Part shown: positions 48,177 through 56,123 of the stretch, in pieces | Numbering within the stretch: position 1 is the first letter of the stretch | Layout: every line of letters starts with the position of its first letter | DNA from: Ruminococcus bovis | Lineage (GTDB): Bacteria > Bacillota > Clostridia > Oscillospirales > Acutalibacteraceae | Direction of reading: 5' to 3' | NCBI RefSeq assembly: GCF_005601135.1 | Contig: NZ_CP039381.1 | Span: forward strand, 62,001-126,000 | DNA: 64,000 nt | Translations under genes and position numbers: made by a program | Notes under the pieces: generated by a model | Databases searched by the model: none | What the model was told of the DNA's origin: nothing | What the model saw: the letters and a program-made list of their open reading frames with translations, nothing else

Positions 48177-48894
48177 TTGTTTGTTCCTCACTTTCTCCAC
48201 CAACACCAAAGTCGGTATTTTCCATTAAAATATCTACCCTATCGTTATCAATATAATTTGGTGCAATTTTTTCTGCAAAAACTTTGATAACGGAATTGTC
48301 AGGTTTCACATTAGTTGTGTTGTCATTCATAATGTTTACACAAACTCTGTCAAAGTACTTTAAACCTGTTTCAATATCATTTTTCATAGAATTTTCTGTT
48401 TGACCTGTTAAGCCAAAGAGTAAACAAACTTCATCTGCATATGTTCTTATTTTTTCCGGTGTTGACTTACCAAAACCTTTTTTCATTACATTTTCTCTAT
48501 AGTCAACATCAAATGTTTCAACACCTGTTTTTATCCTTACATTAATACTGTGTTCTTTGAACTTTTCTTTTAATGTAGGAACTTCTCTGTGATGAATATA
48601 GTGACATTCAAAATGTACTGTAGAAATATTCTTTTCTTCACAAGTTTTGATAATCAAATCCATAGTCTTGTTATCTAAGTCACAAAAACTACCGGAATTA
48701 ATAACTTCCAGCTTATTATAAATACCTGTAACCTTAGATAGCACCTGTGCATTTAGATTATAGTTTTCCTCCTCATCAAGACAATAGTCAAGATGATAGT
48801 CACAAAATGTACATCGTTTCCACTTGCAACCACTACCTCGTAATAAAACAATTTCACGAGGATTTTTGTCCTTTAAGACACTGTACCTTTCCAT
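48169..48894 (-). CDS. radical SAM protein, candidate queuosine-salvage enzyme
   Basis: 241 residues, shorter than most radical SAM enzymes. The cluster cysteines are Cys23, Cys28 and Cys31 (GCKWKRCTFCDYH), giving CX4CX2C spacing rather than the classic CX3CX2C. A fourth Cys follows at 38. The rest fits a partial TIM barrel (INSGSFCD, VHFECHYIHHREV, RIKTGVETFDVDYREN). Its gene overlaps yhhQ. In some gut bacteria a radical SAM queuine lyase (QueL) partners a YhhQ-type transporter; I infer a similar role but cannot prove it. A switch-like leader RNA lies upstream. Confidence 0.75.
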   Translation of the reverse strand: MERYSVLKDKNPREIVLLRGSGCKWKRCTFCDYHLDYCLDEEENYNLNAQVLSKVTGIYNKLEVINSGSFCDLDNKTMDLIIKTCEEKNISTVHFECHYIHHREVPTLKEKFKEHSINVRIKTGVETFDVDYRENVMKKGFGKSTPEKIRTYADEVCLLFGLTGQTENSMKNDIETGLKYFDRVCVNIMNDNTTNVKPDNSVIKVFAEKIAPNYIDNDRVDILMENTDFGVGGESEEQTND

Positions 48895-48925
48895 AGTTCC
48901 TCCCTAAAATGACGGAACAGTAACA

Positions 48926-49040
48926 AATAAAAAATGGGCATAGTTATACTACGCCCAAAGTCAATAAAATTATTATTGCTAGAGTCCGTAGTTTTGTTTA
49001 TCGTCAGGATGGTCACGAACTGACGGGCAAAAAGCCAAAA
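48926..49040 (-). promoter_or_regulatory. candidate riboswitch/attenuator of the radical SAM-yhhQ operon
   Basis: Minus strand leader between a clear promoter and the start codon. Features in order: GGC/GCC hairpin, CGTCAG (49025-49020) pairing with CTGACG (49007-49002) around a 12-base loop, ACTACG (48992-48987), and an intrinsic terminator (GGGCGTAGT / ACTATGCCC, 48956-48936) ending in a T-run. ACTACG is complementary to CGTAGT in the terminator stem, so an antiterminator can form. With queuosine-type genes downstream, a preQ1 riboswitch (class III is known from Ruminococcaceae relatives) is the leading idea; the class I consensus is absent. Confidence 0.65.
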
Positions 49041-49043
49041 AGT

Positions 49044-49072
49044 ATTATACAACAAGATATAAGGTTTTTCAA
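49044..49072 (-). promoter_or_regulatory. promoter of the radical SAM-yhhQ operon
   Basis: Minus strand TTGAAA (49072-49067), 17 bases, perfect TATAAT (49049-49044), followed by a ~150-base leader. Confidence 0.85.
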
Positions 49073-49090
49073 GTATTTAACAAAAGAAAA

Positions 49091-49118
49091 ATGGGTTGAA
49101 GCATTAACCTCAACCCAT
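49091..49118 (-). terminator. terminator of the purine permease gene
   Basis: ATGGGTTGA / TCAACCCAT arms, then TTTTTC on the minus strand. Confidence 0.9.
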
Positions 49119-49135
49119 AGAATGTTTATAATTTA

Positions 49136-50530
49136 TCAGGAAGAAATTCCCAATATAATTGTAACTATACGAAGTACAAATAGACCAAATGCAACCCACA
49201 TAACCGGATGAATGTCTTTAATCTTACCTGTAACAACCTTTAGGATAACCCATGATAGGATACCGAACATAATACCTGTTGCAATTGAATATGCAAATGG
49301 CATCATAATGATAGCTAAGAAACCACCAACTGTATCAGCAATATCTGTGTTGAAATCCATCTTTGTAATATTCTTTAGCATTAGTAGACCAACAAATACA
49401 AGAGCAGGTGCAGTTGCAAATGATGGAATAGCTAGGAAGATTGGATATAGTGGAAGTGCAAGTAAAAATAGAATTGCAGATGTTAAAGCAGTAAGACCTG
49501 TTCTACCACCTTCAGCAACACCTGTTGTAGATTCTACATAAGATGTAACTGTTGATGTACCAAGACAAGCACCTGCACAAGTACCAAGAGCATCAGCCAT
49601 TAAAGCTCTACCAACTCTAGGTAGTTCGCCTTTTTCATTAAGTAGCTTACCTTCCTGAGCAACACCGATTAGAGTACCAACTGTATCAAATAGGTCAACA
49701 AATAGGAATGCAAATACGATAACTGCAAAATTAACAACATTTGATGCTACATAACCAAAGTCAAAGTGGAATGCTAGTTTTGAACCCATATCTGCTACAG
49801 GACCAAATACATGGTAGTTAGAGAAATCAGGAATTAGTGAAGTACCATCGTACCAACCTGTTAACTGAGCAATAATACCAAGTACCCAAGTAGCTAGGAT
49901 ACCGATAAGGATTGAACCCTTAACCTTGAAGTGCCATAGAGCAGCAACAATTAATAGACCAACTAAAGCAAGTACTACAGGAGCTGAACCTAGGTCACCT
50001 AGCTTTACAAGTGTTGATGACTGAACTGCCTTACCATCATAGTAAGCATCAGTTGTAACAACACCTGCACCCTTTAGACCAACAATAGTAACGAAAAGAC
50101 CGATACCTGCTGAGATACCATTTTTTAAGTTAGCCGGAACTTTATTTACCAAAGTTTCTCTAAACTTAAAGATAGAAAGGATAATAAAGATAATACCTTC
50201 TACTAGGATTGCAGTTAGTGCAACCTGCCAAGGGTTAGTGATACCCTGTTCTGCTAACTGAGGAACTACTGTGTATGCAAAATAAGCATTAAGTCCCATA
50301 CCGGAAGCAAGTGCTACAGGATAATTAGCGAAGAATGCCATAATTAATGTAGCGAAAGCAGCAGATACTGCAGTAGCTGCAAAAACAGCACTCTGGTCCA
50401 TTCCTGCTGCTGACAAAATACTTGGGTTAACTGCCAAGATATAAGCCATAGCAAGGAAAGTTGTGACACCGGCAATAATTTCGGTTCTTACTGTAGTGCC
50501 ATTTTCTTTGAGTTTGAATAGTTTTTCCAT
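49136..50530 (-). CDS. NCS2-family purine permease (PbuG/AzgA-like)
   Basis: 464 residues, about 12-14 helices. Conserved parts: TEIIAGVTTFLAMAYILAVNPSILS at the N-terminus, GMGLNAYFAYTV near 87, VDLFDTVGTLIGVA near 280 and GTSTVTSYVESTTGVAEGGRTGLTAL near 320. The AzgA branch imports adenine, guanine or hypoxanthine. I looked for a purine riboswitch in the 141-base upstream region and saw none. Confidence 0.93.
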   Translation of the reverse strand: MEKLFKLKENGTTVRTEIIAGVTTFLAMAYILAVNPSILSAAGMDQSAVFAATAVSAAFATLIMAFFANYPVALASGMGLNAYFAYTVVPQLAEQGITNPWQVALTAILVEGIIFIILSIFKFRETLVNKVPANLKNGISAGIGLFVTIVGLKGAGVVTTDAYYDGKAVQSSTLVKLGDLGSAPVVLALVGLLIVAALWHFKVKGSILIGILATWVLGIIAQLTGWYDGTSLIPDFSNYHVFGPVADMGSKLAFHFDFGYVASNVVNFAVIVFAFLFVDLFDTVGTLIGVAQEGKLLNEKGELPRVGRALMADALGTCAGACLGTSTVTSYVESTTGVAEGGRTGLTALTSAILFLLALPLYPIFLAIPSFATAPALVFVGLLMLKNITKMDFNTDIADTVGGFLAIIMMPFAYSIATGIMFGILSWVILKVVTGKIKDIHPVMWVAFGLFVLRIVTIILGISS

Positions 50531-50658
50531 GTTCTACTCGTATGAATTAAATCATACTACCCCTTTCATAAAAATATTGTTTATAGAAAACACAATATAT
50601 ATTTTAATACATTAAAGAGGTAAAAAGCAAGTAGAAAAATATACAAAATAAATAGTTA

Positions 50659-50688
50659 TTGACGAAGTTTATTGCTTTTTGTTACAAT
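50659..50688 (+). promoter_or_regulatory. promoter of the esterase lipoprotein gene
   Basis: TTGACG, 18-base spacer, TACAAT; leader of about 20 bases. Confidence 0.7.
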
Positions 50689-50710
50689 GGAACAGAGGGG
50701 CTTGATAAAA

Positions 50711-51907
50711 ATGAAGAAAATATTAGCAATACTACTTATTTTACCAATTATAATGGGATTATTTGGTTGTAGCAATCAAAATAATTCCGTCAGTAAGGAG
50801 GAAAAAATGACTATTAAAAATCCACATACCATTTATATTAGAGAGTCATATTCTGACAAAATCAAAGCAGTCTTTTCCAGTACAACAAGTAAAGAAACTG
50901 AAGAAGTAAATCTAAAGAGAATAAAGTCAAGTGATGACTACAATACATATAGTTGTACAGGTGACTACAAAAAATATGACAGAGTTATGTTTATCGGTGA
51001 TGATACCGACAAATCAATGGTTCTTGTATTTAATAAGTACATTAGTGGCTATCACCTAGAGGCCGGTAGCTCAGAAGGTAATATCGGTATTCCATTTGTA
51101 TATGATGAAAAAGAAGAAAATGCAAAATATGAAACAGTATCTTTAAAATACAATAAGGATAAAGAAAAAAATATTTTCATTTACACACCTAACGGATATG
51201 ACAAAAATGACAAGAATAAAAAGTATTCTGTTATTTATATGTGTGACGGTCAAAATCTTTTTGACAAATTATCAACTGATAAAGGTTGTTGGAATGTTGC
51301 TGAAAGTGTAAATTCTATGATGAAGAACAGTGACAACAACTGTATTGTAGTTGGTATTGATAATGGTGACGGAAACAGAGATAATGAACTTACCCCTAAC
51401 ATTGGTGAAATCAGAGAAGACCAAAAGTCTTTAGGTGATTTTGAAAATGGTACAGGCAAAGAATTTTCCGATTTTGTTGTAAATACTGTTATGAAGTACA
51501 TCAACAAAAACTACAACACATATACCGACAAAGAACATACTGCTGTATGTGGTAGTTCTTCCGGTGGACTTGAGGCTTTTTATATTGGTATGGAACACAG
51601 TGATAAGTTCAGTTCTATCGGTGCATTATCCCCGGCATTTCTATTATTTAATGAAAACACATGGAACAAATACTTAAAAAATCTTGATTTTAAAGGTAAC
51701 TATCCCCTACTTTATATGTACAACGGTGATGGTGATGAACTTGAATCAATGCTACTAACCGATACTAAGAATATGATTAAGTATCTTGAAAACATAAATT
51801 ATCCTAAAGATAAAATCATATTTAAGGAATACAAAAAGGCTTGTCACAATGAACATTTTTGGAGAAGTATCTTCCCTGAATTTTTGTATTACACATTTAA
51901 TAAGTAA
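50711..51907 (+). CDS. secreted esterase-family lipoprotein
   Basis: About 398 residues. A signal peptide with lipobox LFGCSN (Cys near 21) predicts surface anchoring. An N-terminal beta domain (about 35-145, glycan-binding-like or enterochelin-esterase N-domain-like) is followed by an alpha/beta hydrolase of the putative esterase D family. The nucleophile elbow is CGSSSGG near 282, and a late His is in ACHNEHFWR near 384. It could act as a feruloyl/acetyl-type esterase on plant glycans; the substrate is inferred. The start at 50711 follows AGAGGGG; an ATG at 50672 lies in the promoter. Confidence 0.85.
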   Translation: MKKILAILLILPIIMGLFGCSNQNNSVSKEEKMTIKNPHTIYIRESYSDKIKAVFSSTTSKETEEVNLKRIKSSDDYNTYSCTGDYKKYDRVMFIGDDTDKSMVLVFNKYISGYHLEAGSSEGNIGIPFVYDEKEENAKYETVSLKYNKDKEKNIFIYTPNGYDKNDKNKKYSVIYMCDGQNLFDKLSTDKGCWNVAESVNSMMKNSDNNCIVVGIDNGDGNRDNELTPNIGEIREDQKSLGDFENGTGKEFSDFVVNTVMKYINKNYNTYTDKEHTAVCGSSSGGLEAFYIGMEHSDKFSSIGALSPAFLLFNENTWNKYLKNLDFKGNYPLLYMYNGDGDELESMLLTDTKNMIKYLENINYPKDKIIFKEYKKACHNEHFWRSIFPEFLYYTFNK

Positions 51908-51947
51908 CAATGTGGAAAACAAAAATACTAAAAGTTACAAAAAACTA

Positions 51948-51976
51948 TTGACAAAAGTTTTTGATAAGAATAAAAT
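51948..51976 (+). promoter_or_regulatory. promoter of the ilvA T-box leader
   Basis: Perfect TTGACA, 17-base spacer, TAAAAT. Confidence 0.8.
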
Positions 51977-51983
51977 ATGATTG

Positions 51984-52240
51984 AAAAGCAAGGATAGGGA
52001 CAGTACATGAAGTACTTTTCTTCAGAGAGTTATCGGTTGGTGAAAGATAACGAAAAGTTTCATAGTAAATCACCCTTGAGCTGACATCTGAAATTTAGTA
52101 AGAGAGTTCGTATGTTCTGCGTTAAAGAATAGTACATAGTGGTGTATGAATTAAGTGATTGCTTTTTTGCAATAAAAAGAGTGGTACCACGGAGATTACG
52201 GTCTTCGTCTCTTTATGGGACGAAGGCTTTTTTATTTTTA
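51984..52240 (+). promoter_or_regulatory. T-box leader of ilvA
   Basis: A complete T-box. The stem I apical region has CAGAGAG and GGTTGGTG near 52025-52042, the leader core GAGTGGTACCACGG lies at 52179-52192, and the terminator (GTCTTCGTC / GACGAAGGC, about 52201-52227) is followed by TTTTTTATTTTT. The candidate specifier is ATC (Ile) in GACATCTGAA near 52083-52092. The bulge UGGU would pair with a tRNA ending A-CCA, as tRNA-Ile does. Isoleucine control fits threonine deaminase, the first enzyme of Ile synthesis. Confidence 0.93.
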
Positions 52241-52259
52241 TGGAATAGAGGTTATTAAA

Positions 52260-53453
52260 ATGTTGACATTAGACAAAATCTATCACGCTTCTCATGTATT
52301 GAAGAATGTTGTTAGAGAAACAAAGCTTGTTGAAGCTACAAAAATCAACCCTGAATGTGAAGTTTATCTAAAGCCTGAATGTTTACAGCTTACAGGTTCA
52401 TTTAAGCTAAGAGGTTCAGGTTATATGATTTCTCAGCTAAGTGATGAAGAAAAGGCACATGGTGTTATTGCTTGTTCTGCCGGTAACCATGCACAGGGTG
52501 TTGCACTTGCAGCTACTAAGTATGGTATTAAGTCTTTAATCTGCCTACCTGATGGTGCTCCTATCTCTAAGGTAGAGGCTACTAAGAACTATGGTGCAGA
52601 AGTTTGTATGGTTAAGGGCGTATATGATGACGCTTATGCAAAGGCTATTGAACTAAGAGATAAATGTGGTTATACATTTGTTCATCCATTTGATGATATT
52701 AATGTTATTGCCGGTCAAGGTACTATTGGTCTTGAAATTATGGAAGAAATGTCCGATGTTGACGCTATTGTTGTACCAATCGGTGGTGGTGGACTGATTA
52801 GTGGTGTTGCATTTGCTGCTAAGAAGTTAAATCCAAAGATTAAGGTTTATGGTGTTCAGGCTGCCGGTGCACCATCAATGTACAACTCAATTAAGGAAGG
52901 TAAAATCATTAAGCTTGATTCTGTTAACACAATTGCTGACGGTATCAAGGTTATGGAACCGGGTGAAAATACATTTAAGTTAGTTTCAGAATATGTTGAT
53001 GAAATTGTTACAGTAACCGAAGATGAAATTTCTTCTGCTATTCTTGCACTTATCGAACAACAAAAGATGATTGCTGAAGGAGCAGGTGCAGTTTCTGTTG
53101 CTGCAGTAATGTTCAACAAGCTACCTGTTAAGGGTAAGAAAGTTGTTTGTGTTGTTTCAGGTGGTAATATTGATGTTACTATCCTATCAAGAGTTATTAA
53201 GAGAGGTCTTATGAACACAGGCAGAAGTGCTTCCCTATGTATTGAACTTATGGATAAACCGGGTCAGCTAGAAATGGTAAGTAAGATTATCGCTGATTGT
53301 GGTGGTAATGTTATTTCTGTTCATCACGAAAGAGCCAGTGAAATTGCTGACATTAACGGTTGTTACCTAAGACTTGTTCTTGAAACAAAGAACTTCGACC
53401 ATATTGCTATGATTGAAAAATCATTAAAAGATAATGGCTTTAAGCTAGTATAA
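52260..53453 (+). CDS. ilvA: threonine ammonia-lyase with C-terminal ACT domain
   Basis: Deaminates threonine to 2-oxobutyrate. About 397 residues. The PLP lysine is in GSFKLRGSGYM near 45, the glycine loop is GGGGLISGVA near 175, and an ACT regulatory domain spans about 320-397 (LCIELMDKPGQLEMVSK). The short single-ACT form is common in Firmicutes. The start is at 52260 with AGAGG upstream; the frame's earlier ATG (52215) lies inside the leader terminator. Followed by ridA, its known functional partner. Confidence 0.95.
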   Translation: MLTLDKIYHASHVLKNVVRETKLVEATKINPECEVYLKPECLQLTGSFKLRGSGYMISQLSDEEKAHGVIACSAGNHAQGVALAATKYGIKSLICLPDGAPISKVEATKNYGAEVCMVKGVYDDAYAKAIELRDKCGYTFVHPFDDINVIAGQGTIGLEIMEEMSDVDAIVVPIGGGGLISGVAFAAKKLNPKIKVYGVQAAGAPSMYNSIKEGKIIKLDSVNTIADGIKVMEPGENTFKLVSEYVDEIVTVTEDEISSAILALIEQQKMIAEGAGAVSVAAVMFNKLPVKGKKVVCVVSGGNIDVTILSRVIKRGLMNTGRSASLCIELMDKPGQLEMVSKIIADCGGNVISVHHERASEIADINGCYLRLVLETKNFDHIAMIEKSLKDNGFKLV

Positions 53454-53477
53454 TTTACATATAAAGGAGTAATCAAA

Positions 53478-53852
53478 ATGAGTGAAAAAGTTTACACAAA
53501 AAATGCACCGGATGCTATTGGTCCATATTCTCAAGCAGTAAAGACAGGCAACCTAGTATTTACTTCCGGTCAGATTGCTATTAATCCTTCTAGTGGTAAT
53601 GTAGAAGCTACTACTATTGAAGAACAGACTCATCAAGTTTGTAAGAACCTAAAGGCTGTTCTTGAAGAAGCAGGTACTTCCCTAGACAAGGTTGTTAAGA
53701 CTGTATGTTTCCTAAAGAATATGGAAGACTTCGGTGCTTTCAACGGTATTTACGGTGAATACTTTACTGAAAAACCTGCTCGTTCTTGTGTTGCTGCAAA
53801 ACAGCTACCTAAGGATGTTTTGGTTGAAGTTGAAGTTATTGCTGAACTATAA
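53478..53852 (+). CDS. ridA: RidA enamine/imine deaminase
   Basis: Hydrolyses the reactive 2-aminoacrylate and 2-aminocrotonate released by IlvA. 124 residues with the RidA pattern: NAPDAIGPYSQAV at the N-terminus, FTSGQIAINPSSG near 29, and the substrate-binding Arg in PARSCVAAKQLPKDVLVEVE near 102. It starts 25 bases after ilvA with AAAGGAG upstream and ends at a terminator. The ilvA-ridA pairing explains its role. Confidence 0.96.
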   Translation: MSEKVYTKNAPDAIGPYSQAVKTGNLVFTSGQIAINPSSGNVEATTIEEQTHQVCKNLKAVLEEAGTSLDKVVKTVCFLKNMEDFGAFNGIYGEYFTEKPARSCVAAKQLPKDVLVEVEVIAEL

Positions 53853-53874
53853 TAATTAATCTCTATTCACATAG

Positions 53875-53897
53875 CTGTCTACCGTAACGGTAGGCAG
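53875..53897 (+). terminator. terminator of ilvA-ridA
   Basis: CTGTCTACCG / CGGTAGGCAG arms with a TAA loop, then TTTTTCTTTT. Confidence 0.93.
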
Positions 53898-54023
53898 TTT
53901 TTCTTTTGTTAAATATAGATTATACCTTATTTAATTAAAGATATAGCATTATCATATAATTGATATTTATTACATAGAATTGTAAAGTGTAAGAAAAAAT
54001 TTTATAAAATTTGTATATAGGTC

Positions 54024-54052
54024 TTGATATTTTAAACAAAAGGTTCTATAAT
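54024..54052 (+). promoter_or_regulatory. promoter of the alcohol dehydrogenase gene
   Basis: TTGATA, 17-base spacer, perfect TATAAT. The ~125 bases upstream of it (53898-54023) show nothing I can name. Confidence 0.75.
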
Positions 54053-54128
54053 GTTAATAAATAATTGTTAAGAATATCAATTATGACAAAGCAAGAAATT
54101 ATATTTAATATAAATGGAGGTAATTAAA

Positions 54129-55346
54129 ATGGCAAGATTTACTCTTCCAAGAGATCTTTATCACGGCAAAGGAGCTCTTGAAGCACTAAAAGATTTTAAA
54201 GGTAAGAAAGCTATCGTATGCGTAGGTGGCGGTAGTATGAAACGCTTTGGTTTCTTAGACAAGGCAGTTTCTTACCTAGAAGAAGCAGGTATGGAAGTTA
54301 AGCTATTTGAAGGTATCGAACCTGACCCATCAGTTGAAACTGTTATGAAGGGTGCTCAGGTTATGCTTGACTTTGAACCTGACTGGATTGTTGCAATGGG
54401 TGGTGGCTCACCAATTGATGCTGCAAAGGCAATGTGGATTAAGTATGAATATCCTGACATTTCATTTGAAGATATGTGCAAGGTATTCGGTATTCCTAGC
54501 CTAAGAAAGAAAGCACATTTCTGTGCTATTTCTTCAACATCAGGTACTGCTACAGAAGTTACAGCATTCTCAATTATTACAGACTACTCAAAGGGTATTA
54601 AGTATCCTATTGCTGACTTTGAAATTACACCTGATGTAGCTATTGTTGACCCTGACCTAGCAGAAACAATGCCTAAGAAGTTAGTTGCTCATACAGGTAT
54701 GGACGCTATGACACATGCTATTGAAGCATATGTTTCTACTGCTAACTGTGACTACACAGACCCTCTTGCTCTACACGCAATTAAGATGATTCAGAGCGAC
54801 CTAATCGGTTCTTACAATGGGGATATGGAAAAGAGAGACAATATGCACAATGCTCAGTGTCTTGCAGGTATGGCATTCTCCAATGCTCTACTAGGTATTG
54901 TTCACTCAATGGCACATAAGACAGGTGCTGCTTTTGCTGACTATGGTGCACATATTATTCATGGTGCAGCTAATGCTATGTATCTACCAAAGGTTATTGC
55001 ATTTAATGCAAAGAATGAAACTGCTGCTGAAAGATACGGTCAGATTGCTGACTTTATGCACCTTGGTGGTGACTCACTTGACGAAAAGATTTCTCTACTT
55101 ATTGACCATCTAAGAGGTATGAATGATGAACTAAACATTCCTCATTGCATTAAGAACTATGGTCCTGACTCATATCCAACAGAACAGGGCTTTGTACCTG
55201 AAGATGTATTCCTAGAAAGACTACCTGAAATTGCAAAGAATGCTATTGCTGATGCTTGTACAGGTTCTAATCCTCGTATTCCTACTCAGGAAGAAATGGA
55301 AAAACTTCTCAAGTGCTGTTATTATGATACAGAAGTAGATTTCTAA
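54129..55346 (+). CDS. iron-containing alcohol dehydrogenase
   Basis: About 405 residues, group III Fe-ADH. The NAD(P) site GGGSPIDAAKAMW lies near residue 96, and iron ligands sit in DAMTHAIEAYVS, LGIVHSMAHKTGA and HIIHGAANAMYLP (the last two His near 265 and 280). Probably reduces acetaldehyde or a longer aldehyde to alcohol at the end of fermentation; cofactor not decided. The start is the ATG at 54129, after GGAGG; the frame's ATG at 54114 overlaps that site. Confidence 0.94.
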   Translation: MARFTLPRDLYHGKGALEALKDFKGKKAIVCVGGGSMKRFGFLDKAVSYLEEAGMEVKLFEGIEPDPSVETVMKGAQVMLDFEPDWIVAMGGGSPIDAAKAMWIKYEYPDISFEDMCKVFGIPSLRKKAHFCAISSTSGTATEVTAFSIITDYSKGIKYPIADFEITPDVAIVDPDLAETMPKKLVAHTGMDAMTHAIEAYVSTANCDYTDPLALHAIKMIQSDLIGSYNGDMEKRDNMHNAQCLAGMAFSNALLGIVHSMAHKTGAAFADYGAHIIHGAANAMYLPKVIAFNAKNETAAERYGQIADFMHLGGDSLDEKISLLIDHLRGMNDELNIPHCIKNYGPDSYPTEQGFVPEDVFLERLPEIAKNAIADACTGSNPRIPTQEEMEKLLKCCYYDTEVDF

Positions 55347-55366
55347 TTTTATAACACATACTATAA

Positions 55367-55392
55367 AAGGCTATTACAATAGTAATAGCCTT
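55367..55392 (+). terminator. terminator of the alcohol dehydrogenase gene
   Basis: AAGGCTATTAC / GTAATAGCCTT arms, then TTTTTTC. Confidence 0.93.
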
Positions 55393-55417
55393 TTTTCTTG
55401 AAAGGAAGGTAATTGTT

Positions 55418-56041
55418 ATGAAAAGAACTGTTGATGATAAAGGATTTACACTTGAAGAATTTTTACAAAATTATAAAGCAAAGGACTACCCTAAGCCATC
55501 TGTAACTGCTGATATTATTTTATTTTCTATAAAAGAAAATAATGTTGAAGTATTACTGATAAAAAGAGGTGGTCATCCATTTCTTGACCATTGGGCATTA
55601 CCCGGTGGATTTGCTGAAAGTGATGAAACAATCTTTGATACTGCAAAACGGGAACTTTATGAGGAAACTTCTATTAAAGATATACCTATCGAAGAAATTG
55701 GTGTGTTCTCTTCCCCAAACCGTGACCCTAGAAGTTGGACAATGACAGATTCATTCCTTGCTATTGTTGAGAAAGATAAGATTAAGCCTATTGCCGGTGA
55801 TGATGCAAAAGATGCAAAGTGGTTTGATATTGAGATTAATGATAGTGATAATAAAGTTAAATTAGTTTTAAGCAACAAGGATGAAAACGAAATTATTAAC
55901 ATAGAACTTGAGAAAAATATAACTAAAGGTGTTACAAAAAATAATTCTGACTTTAAAATTATTAGCAATGATGGACTGGCATTTGACCATGGTGAAATAA
56001 TTTGTAAAGCACTTACAAAAATAGGGTTCATAATTTGTTAA
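55418..56041 (+). CDS. Nudix hydrolase
   Basis: 207 residues. A complete Nudix box runs GGFAESDETIFDTAKRELYEE (residues about 68-88, GX5EX7REUXEE), preceded by DHWALPGG. The N-terminal 30 residues and a C-terminal extension are typical of the ADP-ribose/NrtR-like group, but there is no winged helix, so it is not the regulator. Substrate unknown. It lies just after the ADH terminator with AAAGGAAGG upstream. Confidence 0.88.
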   Translation: MKRTVDDKGFTLEEFLQNYKAKDYPKPSVTADIILFSIKENNVEVLLIKRGGHPFLDHWALPGGFAESDETIFDTAKRELYEETSIKDIPIEEIGVFSSPNRDPRSWTMTDSFLAIVEKDKIKPIAGDDAKDAKWFDIEINDSDNKVKLVLSNKDENEIINIELEKNITKGVTKNNSDFKIISNDGLAFDHGEIICKALTKIGFIIC

Positions 56042-56060
56042 TATTTTTTGTTTAAATACC

Positions 56061-56088
56061 TTGAAAAATGAAATCTTTATGTTATAAT
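56061..56088 (+). promoter_or_regulatory. promoter of the GH31 gene
   Basis: TTGAAA, 16-base spacer, perfect TATAAT. Confidence 0.75.
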
Positions 56089-56123
56089 CTTTATGATAAT
56101 TAGAAAGAATTAGGAGATTTTAT

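Noticed and set aside
48873..49055. 60-residue ORF upstream of the radical SAM gene
   Set aside because: It runs through the promoter -10 box and the leader terminator, has no ribosome site, and is explained by the leader RNA.
50531..50671. purine riboswitch before the NCS2 permease gene
   Set aside because: The region lacks the conserved purine-aptamer loops and has no terminator/antiterminator pair; only an AT-rich leader is seen.
52215..52259. upstream start for ilvA
   Set aside because: The extra 15 codons fall in the T-box terminator hairpin and its T-run; the ATG at 52260 has its own AGAGG.
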